Positions 16,878 to 19,879 of a DNA stretch of 19,879 bases are shown here, in pieces. Below the pieces are notes generated by a model. That model did not search any database. It saw only the letters and a program-made list of their open reading frames with translations, and had not been told where the DNA came from. Within the stretch, counting starts at the first letter, position 1, and every line of letters begins with the position of its first letter. Location: positions 1-19,879 of the forward strand of contig CAKVHZ010000018.1 in the NCBI GenBank assembly GCA_934754445.1, given 5' to 3'. The position numbers were made by a program, and so were the translations under genes. Source of the stretch: an uncultured Clostridia bacterium. GTDB taxonomy: Bacteria > Bacillota > Clostridia > Christensenellales > UBA1242.

Positions 16878-19583
16878 TTATTTTTTATTCATACAACAAT
16901 TTTTGTATTTTTTGCCGCTTCCGCAAGGGCAAGGGTCATTTCTTCCTATATCTTCTTTTCTATGAACAGTTTGAGTTTTTCTTGCCTTTTGGCTTAATTC
17001 TTCTTGAACCTTTATTTTTGCCAAAATTTTTTGTGCTTCTTCTGGAGAAAGAACAATTTTTATTTCTCTCTTTAACAAATATTTAGCAGTATTTTCACGA
17101 ATAGTTTTAATCATGTTTTCAAACATATCATAACCTTCGTTTTTATATGCTAGTAGTGGGTCTTGACGTGTTGAAATTTCTCTTCTTAAGTTACTCATGT
17201 TATCAATATGTTCAACCCAAGATTTATCTACGTAATTTAGTAGAGCATTTCTTTCAACATTAGAAAAATCAATACCTAAAACATCTTCGTTTGCTTTTAT
17301 TTTTGCTTCATATTGTTTGTTTACTTCTTTAATAACTTTTTCAACTATTTCGTTAACTTCTAATTCTTCACACATTTCACTAGTAATAAAGTTTTGACCA
17401 TCGTTAAATATTTCTTCTTGTTCTAAAACTTTATTTAATTTTTCAATATCCCATTTTTCACTAGGAATATCATCTGAAATATATTGGGTTACAATATCGG
17501 TTACATATTCATCAATCATATCTAATACTTCATCATGAACATTCTCTCCGTTTATAACTTTATTTCTTTCTGTGTAAATAATTTTTCTTTGTTCGTTTAA
17601 TACATCATCAAAGCCAATTAAACTTCTTCTAACAGCAAAGTTTGCTGCTTCAACTCTTTTTTGTGCTGTTTCTATTTGTTTAGAAATTAATTTCATTGAA
17701 AAAATCGGTTCATTTTCATCAAGTTTAAAGAAACTACAAACAGATTTCAATTTGTCGCCACCAAAAATACGAACTAAATCATCTTCTAAAGATACAAAGA
17801 ATGTGCTTTCACCTTTATCACCTTGACGACCAGCACGACCACGCAACTGGTTATCAATACGTCTACTTTCATGTCGTTCTGTTCCTAAAACGAAAAGTCC
17901 GCCAGCATCTATAACTTTTTGTTTTTCTTCATCGGTTTGTTTTTTAAATTCTTCGTAATATTTTTGATAAACTTCTTTTGCTTTTTTAACATCAATGTCG
18001 TCAGTTTCTACAAAAGATGTGCTTGCTTCAATTAGTTCTTCGCTAAAACCGTCGTTACGCATTTTTTGTTTTGCTAAATATTCTGGGTTACCACCAAGCA
18101 AAATATCTGTTCCACGACCTGCCATGTTAGTTGCGATTGTAACCGCACCTAATTTCCCTGCTTGAGCAATAATTTCGCCTTCTTTCATGTGGTTTTTAGC
18201 ATTTAAAACATTATGTTTGATTCCATTTTTCGTTAATAAATTGCTTATTAATTCACTCTTATCAACTGTTGTTGTTCCAACTAGTATTGGTTGCCCAGTT
18301 TTATGTCTTTCTATAATTTCGTTTACAATAGCATTGTATTTTGCTTCTGTGGTCATAAATACAATATCATTATTATCTTTTCTTAATATTGGTTTATTGG
18401 TAGGAATTGTTACAACGTCTAAATCGTAAATTTTGTTAAATTCAGTTTCTTCAGTTTTTGCAGTTCCTGTCATACCGCTTAATTTTTTATATAACCTAAA
18501 ATAATTTTGATAAGTTATTGTAGCAACAGTTAGGTTGTCTTCATTTATTTCAACACCTTCTTTTGCTTCTATTGCTTGATGAAGTCCATCACTATATCTT
18601 CTACCTTTTAATACACGACCAGTAAATTCATCAACAATTAAAATTTGACCATTGTCTACAATGTATTGTTTTTCAAGTTCAAATAAATAGTTTGCTTTTA
18701 ATGCATTTAATATATAGTGGTTTAATTCCATATTTTCGCCACTAGATAAGTTTTCTATTTTAAAATATTTTTCAGCTTTACTAATACCACTATCGGTTAA
18801 ACGAACAATTTTCTTTTCTTCATCAACTTCAAAATCTTCATTTTTTATTAAAGTCCTAACAAATTTTTGAGCAGTATAATAAATTTCGCCACCCTTTATG
18901 CCTTGACCACCACTAATAATTAAAGGTGTTCGGGCTTCATCAATTAAAATTGAATCTACTTCATCGATTATAGCAAAATTTAATCCTCTTTGGCAAAAAT
19001 CTTGCTTTCTTTGAAGCATGTTGTCTCTTAAATAGTCAAAACCCATCTCACTATTTGTTCCATAAGTTATATCTTGAGCATAAGCAAATCTCTTTTGGTC
19101 TTGATTCATGCCAGAAAGAGTTATACCTACGGTTAACCCTAAAAAGTTAAATATTTTACCCATCCAAACACTATCACGACTTGCCAAATATTCGTTTACA
19201 GTAATAATATGAACACCATCTCCCGATAAAGCATTCAAATAAGCAGGTAAAGTTTCAACTAATGTTTTACCTTCACCCGTTCTCATTTCGGCAATACGAC
19301 CTTGATGAAGTGCTATACCACCTAAAACTTGAACATAAAAGTGTTTCATTTTTAAAACTCTATAACTTGCTTCTCTAACAGTTGCATATGCTTCCGGTAA
19401 AATATCGTTTAATGTTTCACCATTTTTTAGTCTTTCTTTAAACTCAACTGTTTTATGTTTTAATTCATCATCACTTAACTTACTAAAAGGTTCTTCTAGC
19501 ACCATAACTTTATCGGCAATAACCTTTAATTTTTTAATATTTCTTGCATTATCTGATGCAAATATATACGAAAATAATCCCAT
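16878..19583 (-). CDS. secA: SecA, preprotein translocase ATPase
   Basis: The motor that pushes unfolded secretory proteins through SecYEG. It is 901 residues, close to E. coli SecA and longer than many Gram-positive ones. Seen: Walker A MRTGEGKT (100-107), DEVDSILIDEARTPLIISGG (207-226) with the DEVD box, the preprotein-binding and helical scaffold regions, GTNMAGRGTDILLGG-type sequence (ATNMAGRGTDILLGG), RRIDNQLRGRAGRQGD, and an intact C-terminal zinc tail CPCGSGKKYKNCC (within 880-901), which binds SecB or membrane and ribosome components in other species. The start at 19583 follows AGGAGA eight bases upstream. It is first in the secA-kinase-deoD-deoB series. The giant surface protein in this window would be an obvious Sec client, but nothing shows a dedicated link. 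Confidence 0.98.
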   Translation of the reverse strand: MGLFSYIFASDNARNIKKLKVIADKVMVLEEPFSKLSDDELKHKTVEFKERLKNGETLNDILPEAYATVREASYRVLKMKHFYVQVLGGIALHQGRIAEMRTGEGKTLVETLPAYLNALSGDGVHIITVNEYLASRDSVWMGKIFNFLGLTVGITLSGMNQDQKRFAYAQDITYGTNSEMGFDYLRDNMLQRKQDFCQRGLNFAIIDEVDSILIDEARTPLIISGGQGIKGGEIYYTAQKFVRTLIKNEDFEVDEEKKIVRLTDSGISKAEKYFKIENLSSGENMELNHYILNALKANYLFELEKQYIVDNGQILIVDEFTGRVLKGRRYSDGLHQAIEAKEGVEINEDNLTVATITYQNYFRLYKKLSGMTGTAKTEETEFNKIYDLDVVTIPTNKPILRKDNNDIVFMTTEAKYNAIVNEIIERHKTGQPILVGTTTVDKSELISNLLTKNGIKHNVLNAKNHMKEGEIIAQAGKLGAVTIATNMAGRGTDILLGGNPEYLAKQKMRNDGFSEELIEASTSFVETDDIDVKKAKEVYQKYYEEFKKQTDEEKQKVIDAGGLFVLGTERHESRRIDNQLRGRAGRQGDKGESTFFVSLEDDLVRIFGGDKLKSVCSFFKLDENEPIFSMKLISKQIETAQKRVEAANFAVRRSLIGFDDVLNEQRKIIYTERNKVINGENVHDEVLDMIDEYVTDIVTQYISDDIPSEKWDIEKLNKVLEQEEIFNDGQNFITSEMCEELEVNEIVEKVIKEVNKQYEAKIKANEDVLGIDFSNVERNALLNYVDKSWVEHIDNMSNLRREISTRQDPLLAYKNEGYDMFENMIKTIRENTAKYLLKREIKIVLSPEEAQKILAKIKVQEELSQKARKTQTVHRKEDIGRNDPCPCGSGKKYKNCCMNKK

Positions 19584-19591
19584 AATAAATT

Positions 19592-19597
19592 TCTCCT
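19592..19597 (-). promoter_or_regulatory. Ribosome binding site of secA
   Basis: AGGAGA eight bases upstream of the ATG at 19583; supports the annotated start. Confidence 0.8.
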
Positions 19598-19730
19598 AGC
19601 ACTTAATATTACTAAAAAAATAAAAAAAAGTAAAGCAAATTTAAACTATTACAAAATCTTGACACTAAAATTCGCAACAAAAGGGAAATTAAAAAGAAAA
19701 AACAAGCGGTGCTAGGCTCGAAAAATGCCC
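19598..19730. other. A/T-rich non-coding stretch upstream of secA
   Basis: No open frame and no family match on either strand. A weak TTTACT, 17-base spacer, TAATAT arrangement lies on the minus strand (-10 at 19606-19611). It would start transcription inside the secA ribosome site, so I do not call it. The secA promoter is therefore not identified. Confidence 0.5.
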
Positions 19731-19767
19731 TAAGCTAGGAGTGTATATAGACATACATGACTAGTTT
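19731..19767 (+). repeat. Hairpin-forming direct repeat, copy 1
   Basis: A 37-bp element that recurs 112 bp further on, 33 of 37 bases identical. It folds as an outer stem (CTAG 19735-19738 with CTAG 19761-19764, extendable by three flanking pairs), a GA/GA internal step (19739-19740 and 19759-19760), an inner stem (GTGTAT 19741-19746 with ATACAT 19753-19758, one G-T pair) and a six-base loop. All frames are closed by stops here, so it is non-coding. Confidence 0.75.
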
Positions 19768-19842
19768 GGGACGAATAATCTCTAGATTTGATAGGAGTAA
19801 TTACTGAGAAAAAACGAGTAAGACAAGGTTCTAAAAGGGGTT

Positions 19843-19879
19843 TAGGCTAGGAGTGTATTTATTCATACATGACTAGTTT
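19843..19879 (+). repeat. Hairpin-forming direct repeat, copy 2 (at the window edge)
   Basis: The second copy, with the same stems: CTAG 19847-19850 with 19873-19876, GTGTAT 19853-19858 with ATACAT 19865-19870, and the GA/GA step kept. Three of the four differences from copy 1 fall in the loop (19859-19864). The fourth, at 19845 (A in copy 1, G here), keeps an outer pair as G-T. Both copies are preceded by a related stretch beginning with an A-run (GAAAAAAC). The array may continue beyond the window. Confidence 0.75.

Noticed and set aside
19606..19628. Candidate secA promoter on the minus strand (TTTACT, 17 bases, TAATAT)
   Set aside because: Only four of six matches in each box, and the start point would fall within the secA ribosome site, leaving almost no leader.
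19659..19664. Perfect TTGACA on the plus strand
   Set aside because: No acceptable -10 box lies 16-18 bases downstream (sequence there is AGGGAA-like).
19731..19879. CRISPR array
   Set aside because: Two copies only, spaced by 75 bp, and the spacer region itself shares an A-run lead-in between units; no cas genes are nearby.
1..19879. Mobile element, prophage or integrase signatures; tRNA or rRNA genes
   Set aside because: No transposase or integrase motifs, terminal repeats with target duplications, or tRNA/rRNA-like sequences were seen.

Overview
The window is a strongly A+T-rich stretch of a low-GC Gram-positive-type (Firmicutes/Bacillota-like) chromosome. The evidence is a SecA with a C-terminal zinc tail, consistently strong AGGAG-type ribosome sites, T-run intrinsic terminators and Gram-positive-style housekeeping genes. 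Trp is read from TGG and no frame needs TGA read-through, so the standard bacterial code applies. Genus and species cannot be assigned. An uncultured gut-type clostridial or Bacilli-related lineage would fit, but that is inference. Every gene found lies on the minus strand, so the transcription order runs from high to low coordinates.

Right to left: (1) 19598-19879 is non-coding. At its outer edge are two copies of a 37-bp hairpin element, 112 bp apart, and the array may continue outside the window. (2) 16878-19583 is secA, followed by a kinase of the uridine kinase/PRK family, deoD (purine nucleoside phosphorylase) and deoB (phosphopentomutase). These are tightly packed, with overlapping or 8-bp junctions from the kinase to deoB, and end at an intrinsic terminator near 13960-13978. 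The last three form a nucleoside salvage cassette. DeoD releases (deoxy)ribose 1-phosphate from purine nucleosides, DeoB converts it to the 5-phosphate, and the kinase probably phosphorylates nucleosides. (3) A second unit starts at a near-consensus promoter (13901-13929) placed so that transcription would begin on the A of the nth ATG, a probable leaderless mRNA. It runs nth (endonuclease III), obg (ribosome-assembly GTPase) and mnmG (tRNA wobble-uridine modification), and ends at a 13-bp-stem terminator at 10057-10089. (4) From 9953 to the left edge is a single uninterrupted reading frame of at least 3,317 codons with its own promoter and strong ribosome site. It has no stop inside the window, so an ORF search that requires a stop misses it and the left half of the window looks empty. 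It encodes the N-terminal part of an enormous secreted or surface protein.

The giant protein starts with a signal peptide. A long run of GLUG-type beta-helix repeats follows, then InlB-like segments, a second GLUG cluster, four tandem repeats of about 191-195 residues, and a third beta-helix-like region. Each tandem repeat pairs an InlB/Listeria-Bacteroides-like half with a second half I do not recognise. The protein is most plausibly an adhesin or cell-surface stalk; its anchor lies outside the window.

The observations most worth following up are the giant protein with its two-part tandem repeat, the right-edge hairpin element whose substitutions fall mostly in the predicted loop, the palindromes around the giant gene's promoter, and the predicted leaderless start of nth.
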